From Acidobacteriota bacterium (lineage in GTDB: Bacteria > Acidobacteriota > Terriglobia > Terriglobales > Acidobacteriaceae): a stretch of 6,839 nucleotides of DNA. The notes under the pieces are model-generated. The model did not search any database and was not told the origin of the DNA. It was given only the letters and a program-made list of their open reading frames with translations. Both the position numbers and the translations under genes were made by a program. Each line of letters begins with the position of its first letter. Position 1 is the stretch's first letter. Below are positions 1 through 6,300 of the stretch, piece by piece. The stretch spans positions 1-6,839 of the forward strand of contig JAJZJJ010000158.1 in NCBI GenBank assembly GCA_021810175.1. Direction: 5' to 3'.

Positions 1-456
1 TGTCTGCTCTGTGACTACGCTCGCCTGGAATTGAACGAAGCCGCGCGAATCGTCTGCGAAAACGAGCGTTTTCTGGCGGTGGTGCCGTGGTGGGCGGTAT
101 GGCCCTTCGAGACGCTGATCATCTCGAAGGAACACCGCCGCTCTCTGCAGGACTTCAATGATCGCGACCGTGAGGGGCTTGCGGATATTCTCCGTCAGGT
201 AACGACGCGCTACGACAATCTCTTTGAAACCAGCTTTCCCTATACCATGGGTTTTCATCAGGCGCCGTGCGATGGAGAGGCCCACGATGGATGGCACTTC
301 CATGCGCATTTTCTGCCGCCGTTGCTGCGCTCGGCCACGGTACGCAAGTACATGGTAGGGTTCGAACTCCTCGGTATGCCGCAGCGGGATATCACGCCCG
401 AGGTTGCGGCCGAGCGTCTGCGTATCCTGCCGGCGAAACATTTCATGGAGAGATGA
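1..456 (+). CDS. galT: Galactose-1-phosphate uridylyltransferase, C-terminal part (5' end cut by window)
   Basis: This is the last 151 codons of a GalT-family enzyme, open from the first base. GalT transfers UMP between UDP-glucose and galactose-1-phosphate in the cytoplasmic Leloir pathway. The fragment shows the classic C-terminal landmarks: VPWWAVWPFET (residues 38-48 of the fragment), YDNLF, a SFPYTMGFH block, WHFHAHF and PPLLRSATVRKYMVGFE. From memory of E. coli GalT, His86, His101 and His103 correspond to the iron-site histidines 281, 296 and 298, and all are present. The HPH catalytic motif and most zinc ligands lie upstream, outside the window. The fragment ends at TGA 454-456 at the position expected for the family (QRDIT.E.AAERLR then a short tail), so the 3' end is intact. 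No strong terminator follows; a possible small ORF begins 6 nt downstream. Identification is firm. Confidence 0.96.
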   Translation, partial: CLLCDYARLELNEAARIVCENERFLAVVPWWAVWPFETLIISKEHRRSLQDFNDRDREGLADILRQVTTRYDNLFETSFPYTMGFHQAPCDGEAHDGWHFHAHFLPPLLRSATVRKYMVGFELLGMPQRDITPEVAAERLRILPAKHFMER

Positions 457-462
457 GCAGCC

Positions 463-720
463 GTGGGGCTCTGCTGCGACTGGATCAGGCTTCAGCGCGC
501 AGACACCGCCCGCCATCACCAGCAGATCAGGCGGCTGGAGAGAGAGCGGCTCTGGGATCAGGCCGTGCTCCTGCGGCTGGAAGCCCTCTTCGTCCGGCTG
601 GAAGAGGCTTCGGCCTGCACCAGCCTATTGACGTTTCTGGGCTCGCCGGCGAAGCGTGGACGGGAAAAGCCTCCGATTTTGACAATCCACACAGCTTTTT
701 CCGGTGAGTACGCTTCTTAG
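463..720 (+). CDS. Possible small coiled-coil protein downstream of galT
   Basis: I do not recognise this 85-residue ORF. It would start at GTG 463, 6 nt after the galT stop, with GGAGAG (447-452) as a possible ribosome-binding site about 10 nt upstream. The best argument for coding is an in-frame heptad signal: Arg-Leu-Glu occurs at residues 24-26, 38-40 and 45-47, so CGGCTGGA(A/G) recurs at 532, 574 and 595 with 42- and 21-nt spacing, as in a coiled coil. Residues 20-50 would form one amphipathic helix; the C-terminal 35 residues are unremarkable and end at TAG 718-720. Against it are a non-ATG start, no known domain, and an end that overlaps the likely promoter of the next gene. It could be a translationally coupled partner of galT or a chance ORF. 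Confidence 0.35.
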   Translation: MGLCCDWIRLQRADTARHHQQIRRLERERLWDQAVLLRLEALFVRLEEASACTSLLTFLGSPAKRGREKPPILTIHTAFSGEYAS

Positions 721-723
721 AAT
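718..723 (+). promoter_or_regulatory. Possible -10 box of the HTH gene
   Basis: TAGAAT matches the sigma-70 -10 consensus at 5 of 6 positions and lies 31 nt before the chosen ATG at 755. The region 17 nt upstream (around 695-700) is a T-run and a poor -35. A perfect TTGACA exists at 679-684, but at 33 nt from this -10 it is too far to pair with it. If used, transcription would begin near 730, excluding the upstream GTG at 704 as a start. Confidence 0.3.
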
Positions 724-754
724 TTTGGTGATGCATTCCAGCCTGGAGCAGACG

Positions 755-1207
755 ATGAACTCCCACGTCCAGCCGAATAAAACGTCCGTCCTGACGTCAT
801 GGAAAGAGATAGCGAACTACATGGGCAAGGGCGTCCGAACCGTACAACGGTGGGAGCAGGATTTTGGGTTGCCGGTTCGCCGTCCATGCGGTTCCAGCAA
901 GAAAGCAGTCCTGGCCCGCCCCTCCGACTTGGATTCGTGGGTGGCGCTTCGCTGCAGACCTCGCGGCGATGCGAAAGAGGATTCAGCGGTTCGGCCGGGA
1001 GAACTTACGCTGCGCTCCACACTCGCTGCGGAGATCGAGACATCGAGAGCGTTGCGCGCCATCAGTCGTACCGTTCGCGGCGAGCTTCGCATGGAACTTC
1101 GTTCGCTACATGAACACGTGACAGAGATGTATCGAAAGTGCCGCAGCGAAAGGCCTGCCGTGCTTCAGGCAGAAAACGGCAGAAGCGCACGGCAGCCGTC
1201 GAATTAG
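755..1207 (+). CDS. Helix-turn-helix DNA-binding protein (acidobacterial type)
   Basis: This 150-residue cytoplasmic protein has an N-terminal HTH of the MerR/excisionase-like kind. Residues 14-43 carry the Ser-Trp-Lys-Glu-Ile-Ala helix, then GVRTVQRWEQ (26-35) as the recognition helix, then GLPVRRP. Residues 47-63 (KKAVLARPSDLDSWV) resemble the conserved tail of this domain, which usually marks where the wing or the next helix sits. Residues about 83-125 are charged and helical and may form a coiled coil for dimerisation. From memory, such HTH modules are very common in Acidobacteria, often of unknown target. ATG 755 is preferred because GGAG (745-748) sits 6 nt upstream and the HTH lies wholly downstream. 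In-frame alternatives are GTG 704 and ATG 731. A 7-bp hairpin spans the stop codon (1190-1213). Its targets are unknown; the bcs operon lies 0.5 kb downstream but is separated by a tRNA on the other strand. Confidence 0.8.
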   Translation: MNSHVQPNKTSVLTSWKEIANYMGKGVRTVQRWEQDFGLPVRRPCGSSKKAVLARPSDLDSWVALRCRPRGDAKEDSAVRPGELTLRSTLAAEIETSRALRAISRTVRGELRMELRSLHEHVTEMYRKCRSERPAVLQAENGRSARQPSN

Positions 1208-1288
1208 CTGCCGAGTCCGCCATGGAAATTCGACGGAGAGGTCCCTGAGGCTGCTGGGCAGACGCTCTGGTAAACGTCGTTATTTCAA

Positions 1289-1364
1289 TGGTGAGCCCGC
1301 TGGGACTCGAACCCAGGACCCACGCCTTAAAAGGGCGTTGCTCTACCAGCTGAGCTACGAGCTC
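1289..1364 (-). tRNA. tRNA-Lys(UUU)
   Basis: The minus strand folds into a full 76-nt cloverleaf. The acceptor stem is GAGCUCG/CGGGCUC with one U-G pair, followed by discriminator A and an encoded CCA (plus-strand TGG, 1289-1291). The D arm is GCUC/GAGC with an AGCUGGUA loop. The anticodon stem is ACGCC/GGCGU with loop CUUUUAA, giving anticodon UUU (plus-strand AAA at 1329-1331). The variable loop is GGGUC and the T arm is CUGGG/CCCAG with loop UUCGAGU. All canonical tertiary positions (U8, A9, U33, the TUC loop) are present. Transcription enters from about 1380-1430, divergent from the bcs operon. The gene ends facing the 3' end of the HTH gene, with no U-tract terminator within 80 nt. Confidence 0.98.
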
Positions 1365-1448
1365 ACATCTCTTCCAGGTTAGCACAGCCGGACCCCCCTT
1401 CGGCTTCAAAAGCCTCAAGTTCCCGTACAAAGCACGGTTGTTGGCGAC

Positions 1449-1500
1449 TGGAATTCTTCCCGGAAAGTAACTACCAAATTGTTACCGGTGGGGAATTCCA
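1449..1500. repeat. Imperfect 52-bp inverted repeat upstream of bcs, possible operator
   Basis: TGGAATTC (1449-1456) is mirrored by GAATTCCA (1493-1500). Inside these outer arms CCGG (1460-1463) mirrors CCGG (1485-1488), and GTAAC (1467-1471) mirrors GTTAC (1481-1485), with small gaps between the blocks. The arms share a nearly common centre at about 1475. The element ends 5 nt before a TTGACG -35-like hexamer, a usual place for an activator or repressor site. Function is inference. Confidence 0.35.
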
Positions 1501-1505
1501 TCGGA

Positions 1506-1533
1506 TTGACGCTGCGTTTACCGTAAATCTAAC
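1506..1533 (+). promoter_or_regulatory. Candidate distal bcs promoter (TTGACG - 16 nt - TCTAAC)
   Basis: TTGACG (1506-1511) matches the -35 consensus at 5 of 6 positions. TCTAAC (1528-1533) matches the -10 at 4 of 6 with a 16-nt spacer. A start near 1540 would place the nested hairpins at 1559-1670 in a leader of about 210 nt before ATG 1754. Confidence 0.35.
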
Positions 1534-1558
1534 TTCTTCTTCCGTCTGAAAGCGGGGA

Positions 1559-1670
1559 GCTTCGTTCGCCGAGGTGGCCTGCGCAAAGGGTAGAGCGACT
1601 CTCTATCGCACGAAAGTGGGAGGTGCCTCGGTAACGAAGTGGTATTGCCGCCGGGCATACGGTCTGGCAA
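1559..1670 (+). ncRNA. Candidate structured leader RNA of the bcs operon (class unknown)
   Basis: Nested complementary segments on the plus strand: 1559-1566 pairs with 1633-1640 (8 bp, one G-U) and CCGAGG 1569-1574 with CCTCGG 1626-1631. Within these, TGCG 1580-1583 pairs with CGCA 1607-1610, and TAGAG 1591-1595 with CTCTA 1601-1605 around a 5-nt loop. A second hairpin follows: TTGCCG 1645-1650 with TGGCAA 1665-1670, plus an inner CCG/CGG, ending in GTTGTT. CGGTAA (1629-1634) can instead pair with TTGCCG (1645-1650), which would open both structures, as attenuators do. I compared it by eye with remembered c-di-GMP-I, SAH, TPP and cobalamin consensus features and found no match. The hand folding may be partly chance in GC-rich DNA. 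Confidence 0.3.
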
Positions 1671-1674
1671 GTTG

Positions 1675-1702
1675 TTAACGTCAGGACTGCACTGGTTATA
1701 CT
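1675..1702 (+). promoter_or_regulatory. Candidate proximal bcs promoter (TTAACG - 16 nt - TATACT)
   Basis: TATACT (1697-1702) is a 5-of-6 match to the -10 box. TTAACG (1675-1680), 16 nt upstream, is a moderate -35; TTGTTA at 1672-1677 with a 19-nt spacer is an alternative. Transcription would begin near 1709, leaving about 45 nt before ATG 1754 and making the GTG at 1712 an unlikely start unless the mRNA is leaderless. Confidence 0.45.
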
Positions 1703-1741
1703 GCAGGTTCCGTGAACAGCCAGCCAACGGACAGCGGCATC

Positions 1742-1747
1742 GGAGGT
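1742..1747 (+). promoter_or_regulatory. Ribosome-binding site deciding the bcsQ-like start
   Basis: GGAGGT is a near-perfect Shine-Dalgarno, ending 6 nt before ATG 1754. It supports that codon over GTG 1712, which has no comparable site, and over ATG 1799, which has only GGAAGGG (1785-1791) upstream. Confidence 0.75.
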
Positions 1748-1753
1748 CGGCAA

Positions 1754-3316
1754 ATGGGAACCCCGGGCGTGCAACAGGCTACTGGAAGGGATTGGCGGAT
1801 GAAGCAACAGGAAGACATGGTCTTTCGTAACAAGGAGTCCGAACAGGCGGACGACGTGGCCACACTGTACTCCTGGGCGAATCTGCATGGGGCGAAATAC
1901 CGGGATTTTAGTGCCTCCCGCCAGGAAATGCGGACGCAGATGCGTCAGCGCGCCATCGCCGAGCAGGCCAGGCTGGAGCACGAGCAGGGTCGCGAGGGTG
2001 CGGCTGCCGCGCAGCAGCCGGAACGCAGGGAGGAGCATGCTATTTGGGAGGATCTGCTCCCGGATGCCGAAGAAAGGCTGACGCCGCCATCGACGGCCAC
2101 GCGCTCAGTTGCGGAACTGCGTCCCGCGATAACCGAGACGCCCCGCTATGAGTTGCCAAATCCGTTACCCGGGAACGATGGCTCGCCGATGCGACGCAGT
2201 TCCGGGTTGGGAATTGAGCCGGCGCCGTTGGCCCGGCGCGTTTCCGCCCAGGGAATTGCGCAAGCGGTGGATCAAGCCGAGGCGCAGCGCTATGCTCCGC
2301 CGATGCGCGATCAGGAGCAGGCACCGCAGAAGCTCGAATCGGGTCGGCTGGATCGCGCTGATCGCTCCGACAGGATGGATCGTTCCGCGCAGCCTGAACG
2401 CTTTGAGCCGGCACAGCCGGCTGGTCCCGCATGGCTGACCGAACGTTCTGCGGCGGTACCGGCGCCCATGCCTGAATCGCTGCAGCAATCCCGCGAACGA
2501 GTGGCGGCTCGCTGGTTTGCGCTGCAGGGAGTGTTCGGTGGGGAAGCGAAGAATCAGCCGGTACGTTCAGAGCAGCGGCTGCCGGTTATGGCTGTTTTTT
2601 CCCTGGCCGGAGGCGTAGGCAAGACCAGCATCATCGCGGGACTGGGGCGCGCGCTGGCGGCTCGTGGTGAACGGGTGCTGATGGCCGATGCCTCTTCGTT
2701 TGGCCTGCTACCGTTCTACTTCGGCGCCCGGGATATCAAGCCGGGGGTGCTGAGAACATTCAGCGGCGCGCCGACCGATCCGCCCATTCGCATGTTGACG
2801 CTCAATATGGAAGCCGACGGCGGCGATCCGGATTTCGTCCGCAGAGAGATCACCCGCAATACGCAGGACGTCGGTCGAGTCCTTATCGACATGGCAACCG
2901 GCTCCGCGGCAGCACTCGTGCAGACACTGCGCCTGGCTCCCACGATTCTGGTGCCGGTTGTGCCGGACATGGCTTCCGTCGTCACTCTGCAGTCTCTGGA
3001 GAGCTTCTTCCGCAGTCAGGAATCCGTGGCGGGCAAAGCGGTACAGCCCTGGTACGTGCTGAATCAGTTCGACCCGTCGCTGCCGCTTCATCTTGACGTT
3101 CGCGAGGTTCTCCGCCAGCAGCTCGGCGATCGGCTCCTGCCGTTCGCGCTGCAACGGCGCGCCGCTATCAGCGAGGCGCTGGCGGAAGGCATGACTGTCA
3201 TGGACTATGCGCCCGGTTCTCCAGCCGCGGAGGATCTGATGAATCTGGTCACCTGGGTGCGGAACACATCGGTCGCCGCTGCCGGTGCCCGCGGTCTGCG
3301 CTGGAGCGAACGATGA
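1754..3316 (+). CDS. bcsQ: BcsQ-like MinD/ParA-family ATPase with long N-terminal extension
   Basis: A 520-residue cytoplasmic protein, about twice the roughly 250 residues of E. coli BcsQ (YhjQ). Residues 277-515 are the ATPase: Walker A AGGVGKTS (285-292), the MADAS strand with Asp312, and a Walker B-like LIDMATG (377-383, Asp379). BcsQ proteins help localise and assemble the cellulose synthase; membership here rests on the fold and on overlap with bcsA. The first Walker A residue, usually the ParA/MinD signature lysine, is Ala285. Residues 1-276 are an extension rich in Gln, Arg, Glu, Pro and Ala. Residues 34-53 match the spacing of E. coli BcsR, 54-95 are charged and possibly helical, and the rest looks disordered with an Asp-Arg triplet repeat (199-210). 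ATG 1754 is chosen for its GGAGGT; GTG 1712 would add 14 residues. The stop overlaps the next start (ATGA), implying translational coupling. Confidence 0.88.
   Translation: MGTPGVQQATGRDWRMKQQEDMVFRNKESEQADDVATLYSWANLHGAKYRDFSASRQEMRTQMRQRAIAEQARLEHEQGREGAAAAQQPERREEHAIWEDLLPDAEERLTPPSTATRSVAELRPAITETPRYELPNPLPGNDGSPMRRSSGLGIEPAPLARRVSAQGIAQAVDQAEAQRYAPPMRDQEQAPQKLESGRLDRADRSDRMDRSAQPERFEPAQPAGPAWLTERSAAVPAPMPESLQQSRERVAARWFALQGVFGGEAKNQPVRSEQRLPVMAVFSLAGGVGKTSIIAGLGRALAARGERVLMADASSFGLLPFYFGARDIKPGVLRTFSGAPTDPPIRMLTLNMEADGGDPDFVRREITRNTQDVGRVLIDMATGSAAALVQTLRLAPTILVPVVPDMASVVTLQSLESFFRSQESVAGKAVQPWYVLNQFDPSLPLHLDVREVLRQQLGDRLLPFALQRRAAISEALAEGMTVMDYAPGSPAAEDLMNLVTWVRNTSVAAAGARGLRWSER
1850..1927 (+). 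other. BcsR-like segment at the N terminus of the BcsQ-like protein
   Basis: Residues 33-58 of the protein above. Against E. coli BcsR as I remember it, Asp34, Leu38, Leu44, Tyr49, Asp51 and Ser53 fall at identical spacing, with Val35 for Ile and Phe52 for Ile. BcsR is a small partner that binds BcsQ in enterobacteria. A related Asp-x-x-x-Leu...Tyr motif is recalled from short BcsR/BcsP-type proteins of other cellulose operons. Homology is inferred from one remembered sequence. Confidence 0.4.
2348..2383 (+). repeat. Asp-Arg triplet repeat in the BcsQ linker
   Basis: Four consecutive codon triplets encode Leu-Asp-Arg, Ala-Asp-Arg, Ser-Asp-Arg and Met-Asp-Arg (residues 199-210). Codons differ between copies (GAT/GAC, CGC/AGG/CGT), so it is not a fresh DNA-level expansion. 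It lies in the disordered linker before the ATPase domain. Confidence 0.6.
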
Positions 3317-6300
3317 CCCAATCCGAGCTCTGGGAGGGGTTTGAGACAGGGCGCGGACCGTTCTTTCGTCTGCTTCGGTGGGGATTCATCATTTTCGGCG
3401 TAGCGGTCATGATCTTTTTCGCCTCGCTCCAGCTCACCTGGCCGCAGCAGGCGGTTCTGGGTCTGCTGATCCTCATGTTGTGCATCTGGCTCAGCCGCGC
3501 CTCGGACTCTTATCTCGTCACGCTCACGCTGATGATGATGTCCATGTTCGCCACTTTCCGTTATGCGTGCTGGCGAATCCACACGGTCGTCGCTTTCTTT
3601 AAGGATCCGGGTTCCAAATGGGGTCCGATCGATGCCTTTTTCATTGTGGTGCTGCTGCTGGCGGAGGCTTACGCGTTCTCGATCCTGTATTTGGGCTTCC
3701 TCCAGACGGTCTGGCCCCTGCGCCGGGCTCCGGTTCCGCTGCCGGACGATCCCGAAGAATGGCCGGAAGTCGATCTGCTGATTCCCACTTACAATGAGCC
3801 GCTCAATGTGGTTCGCTACACGGCACTGGCTTCGCTAAACATCGACTGGCCGACCGACAAGCTTCACGTCTACATCCTCGACGACGGCAACCGCGACGAG
3901 TTCCGCGAGTTTGCTGTGGAAGCCGGCATCGGCTACATGACCCGGACCGACAATTCCCATGCCAAAGCGGGCAACATCAACCACGCACTGAAGAGTCTCG
4001 AATCGCCCTTCGTCGCCATCTTCGATTCCGATCACGTGCCCACGCGCAGTTTTCTGCAGATGACAATGGGCTGGTTTTTCCGGGATCCCAAGCTCGCGAT
4101 GCTGCAGACACCGCACCATTTTTATTCGCCCGATCCATTCGAGCGGAATCTCGGCCAGTTTCGGGTGATTCCCAACGAGGGCGAGCTCTTCTACGGAATC
4201 GTCCAGGACGGTAACGACTTCTGGAACGCCTCCTTCTTCTGCGGTTCGTGCGCCGTGCTGCGCCGCGAAGCACTCGACGAGATCGGCGGCATTGCCGTAG
4301 AAACGGTCACGGAGGATGCCCACACCTCGCTGCGCATGCAGATTCGCGGGTGGAACACGGCCTACATTAATATTCCCCAGGCGGCGGGACTCGCTACGGA
4401 GCGGCTCTCCGGTCACGTGAAGCAGCGCATCCGGTGGGCCCGCGGCATGATCCAGATTCTGCGGACGGATAATCCGCTCTTTGCGCCCAACCTCAAGCTG
4501 CCGCAGCGTCTCTGCTACTTCAACGCAATGACGCACTTTCTTTACGCGCTGCCGCGGCTTGTTTTTCTGACCGCGCCGCTCATTTATCTGATCCTGGGCT
4601 TTACCAACGTACCCGGCTACTGGATTGCCATTCTGGCCTATGCGCTGCCGCACCTTACGCTGTCGAGCGTAACCAATTCGCGCATTCAGGGATACCATCG
4701 GCACTCTTTCTGGAACGAGATCTACGAGACGGTGCTGTCGCCGTATATCCTGCTGCCGACGCTGATGGCGATGTTCAACCCCAAGCTGGGCAAGTTCAAT
4801 GTGACGGCCAAGGGAGGCCTGGTTTCGCGGACATTTTTTGACTCGCGCATCGCTCAGCCGTTCATCGTGCTGCTGGCCTTCAATATGCTCGGTCTGCTGA
4901 TGGTGTTTCCGCGATTCCTGCACATTCCCGGACTGGAATGGCTGTGGGATGGCACCCATCCTGGCACGATTATTACCAATGCGCTGTGGACCACTTTCAA
5001 CATCGTGATTCTGAGCACCTGCGTGGCGGTCGCCCGCGAAGCTCGACAGCTTCGCCAGCATGTTCGCATCGAGTTTACCGCTCCGGTTCGCATCGTTACG
5101 CCCGACGGGCGAATCATTCCAGGACAGACGATCGATGTCTCCAGCGGAGGCCTTGCCGTTGAGTTGCTGGAACATCTCGATGCCGAAGAGGGTGAGTCTC
5201 TGCGCGTGATTTTTCCGCTTCGCACCGGTGATGCGGATTTGCCCGCCACGCTGGTGAGCCTCACCGAAGGAACGCTGCGCGCTCAATTCGATCCGCTCAC
5301 CGTACTGGAAGAGGAAATGCTCACTACCGTTCTTTACTCCCGCGCCGATACCTGGCTGGGCTGGGGCGAGTCGCGCGAAATCGATCAGCCGCTGCGCAGC
5401 CTGGGCCGCATCATGCGGATTTCCCTCACCGGTCTGGGAATTGCCTTCTCGGCCATCATTCCGCGGCGCAAAGCCAAAAAGAAAGCGGCCCACCTTGAGC
5501 CCGAGAGCATTGCACCGCTCCTGATCCTCGCTCTGCTTTTCGGATTCGGAGCCACGGCGCGCGCTCAGAATCTCTCTCAGCAGGCTGGCAGCCGCAGCAC
5601 CGGCGTCGCGAATGTGGCAACCGCCACGACGGCCGTGCCCATTCCCGGTCAGAACATAGCTTCGGGGCCGGCCATGCCGGAAGGTCAGTTCCGGACCGTT
5701 CTCACGCTGGCCAATTTGGGAGTCCCGAAAACCATCGACTTGAAGGGCATCGACGCCTTTCATACTGTCTACTTCTCCGTTCCTCAGAACGAGGTGGTGA
5801 AGCAGGCGACGATGCACATCATCTATCACTTCTCGCCCAGCCTGATACCCGCCCTGAGCCACATCAAGCTGATGATCAATGGCACGCTCTTCGCCACCCT
5901 TCCGGTGCCAGAGAAGGCCTCCGAGGACGAGATGCAGCAGGCCGATCTCAACCTTCCTGCTGATCTGCTTGTGCGCAACAACACGCTCACGATGGAGTTC
6001 ATCGGCCACTACACCATGACATGCGAGGACCCGGCCAACACGGTGCTCTGGGCTCAGGTGGATACCAATAGCTCCATTGTGCTGACCGGCGATCTGCTGC
6101 CTCTGACCGACGACCTGAAAAACCTGCCGCTCCCGTTCTTTGACCAGGCACTCGCCAGCCCGCCCGTTATTCCAGTCGTCTTCGCCACCCCCCCATCACT
6201 GAAAGATCTGAAGGCTGCCGGCATCGTAACCAGCTATTTCGGAGCGCTGGGCGACTATCGCATCATGCGGTTCCCCGTCTCCATCGGAACCATCCCGCCT

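Larger units (their letters stand above)
1365..1753. other. Gene-free regulatory region between tRNA-Lys and the bcs operon
   Basis: About 390 bp with no credible coding region. It must contain the minus-strand tRNA promoter (proximal half) and the plus-strand bcs promoter(s) (distal half). The tRNA side shows only weak promoter matches. The bcs side holds a 52-bp dyad, two candidate promoters, a nested hairpin set and a strong ribosome-binding site, each listed separately. Confidence 0.7.

Noticed and set aside
679..684. Perfect TTGACA -35 hexamer upstream of the HTH gene
   Set aside because: No -10-like hexamer lies 15-19 nt downstream (the region reads CGGTGA), and the good TAGAAT is 33 nt away. 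It is probably chance.
267..707. A 146-codon plus-strand ORF overlapping the end of galT
   Set aside because: Nearly half lies out of frame inside conserved galT codons and the product is low-complexity Ala/Arg/Gly/Pro. It is a shadow frame.
1190..1213. Hairpin CGGCAGC/GCTGCCG spanning the HTH stop codon, possible terminator
   Set aside because: It has a 7-bp stem with a 10-nt loop but no following T-run, and half of it is coding. Not enough to call an intrinsic terminator.
1559..1670. c-di-GMP-I (GEMM-I) riboswitch in the bcs leader
   Set aside because: It would be an attractive match to a c-di-GMP-regulated synthase, but the conserved GCAAACC, GAAA tetraloop and GACGCAAAGCC blocks are absent in the right order. 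Only isolated CGCAAAG-like words occur.
1712..1753. GTG 1712 as the start of the bcsQ-like gene
   Set aside because: It has no Shine-Dalgarno, lies within a few bases of the predicted start of transcription from the TATACT promoter, and adds only 14 unremarkable residues. ATG 1754 has GGAGGT at ideal spacing.
1529..2038. A 169-codon minus-strand ORF over the bcs leader and the bcsQ N terminus
   Set aside because: It overlaps the bcsQ-like start region and the dyad-rich leader, has no family resemblance, and its composition mirrors the plus-strand gene.
3835..6009. A 724-codon open frame on the minus strand, antisense to bcsAB
   Set aside because: It lies wholly opposite strongly conserved BcsA/BcsB coding sequence. 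Its product is rich in His, Arg, Gln and Gly with no recognisable domain, as expected from the complement of GC-rich codons. The length is striking but explained by codon bias.
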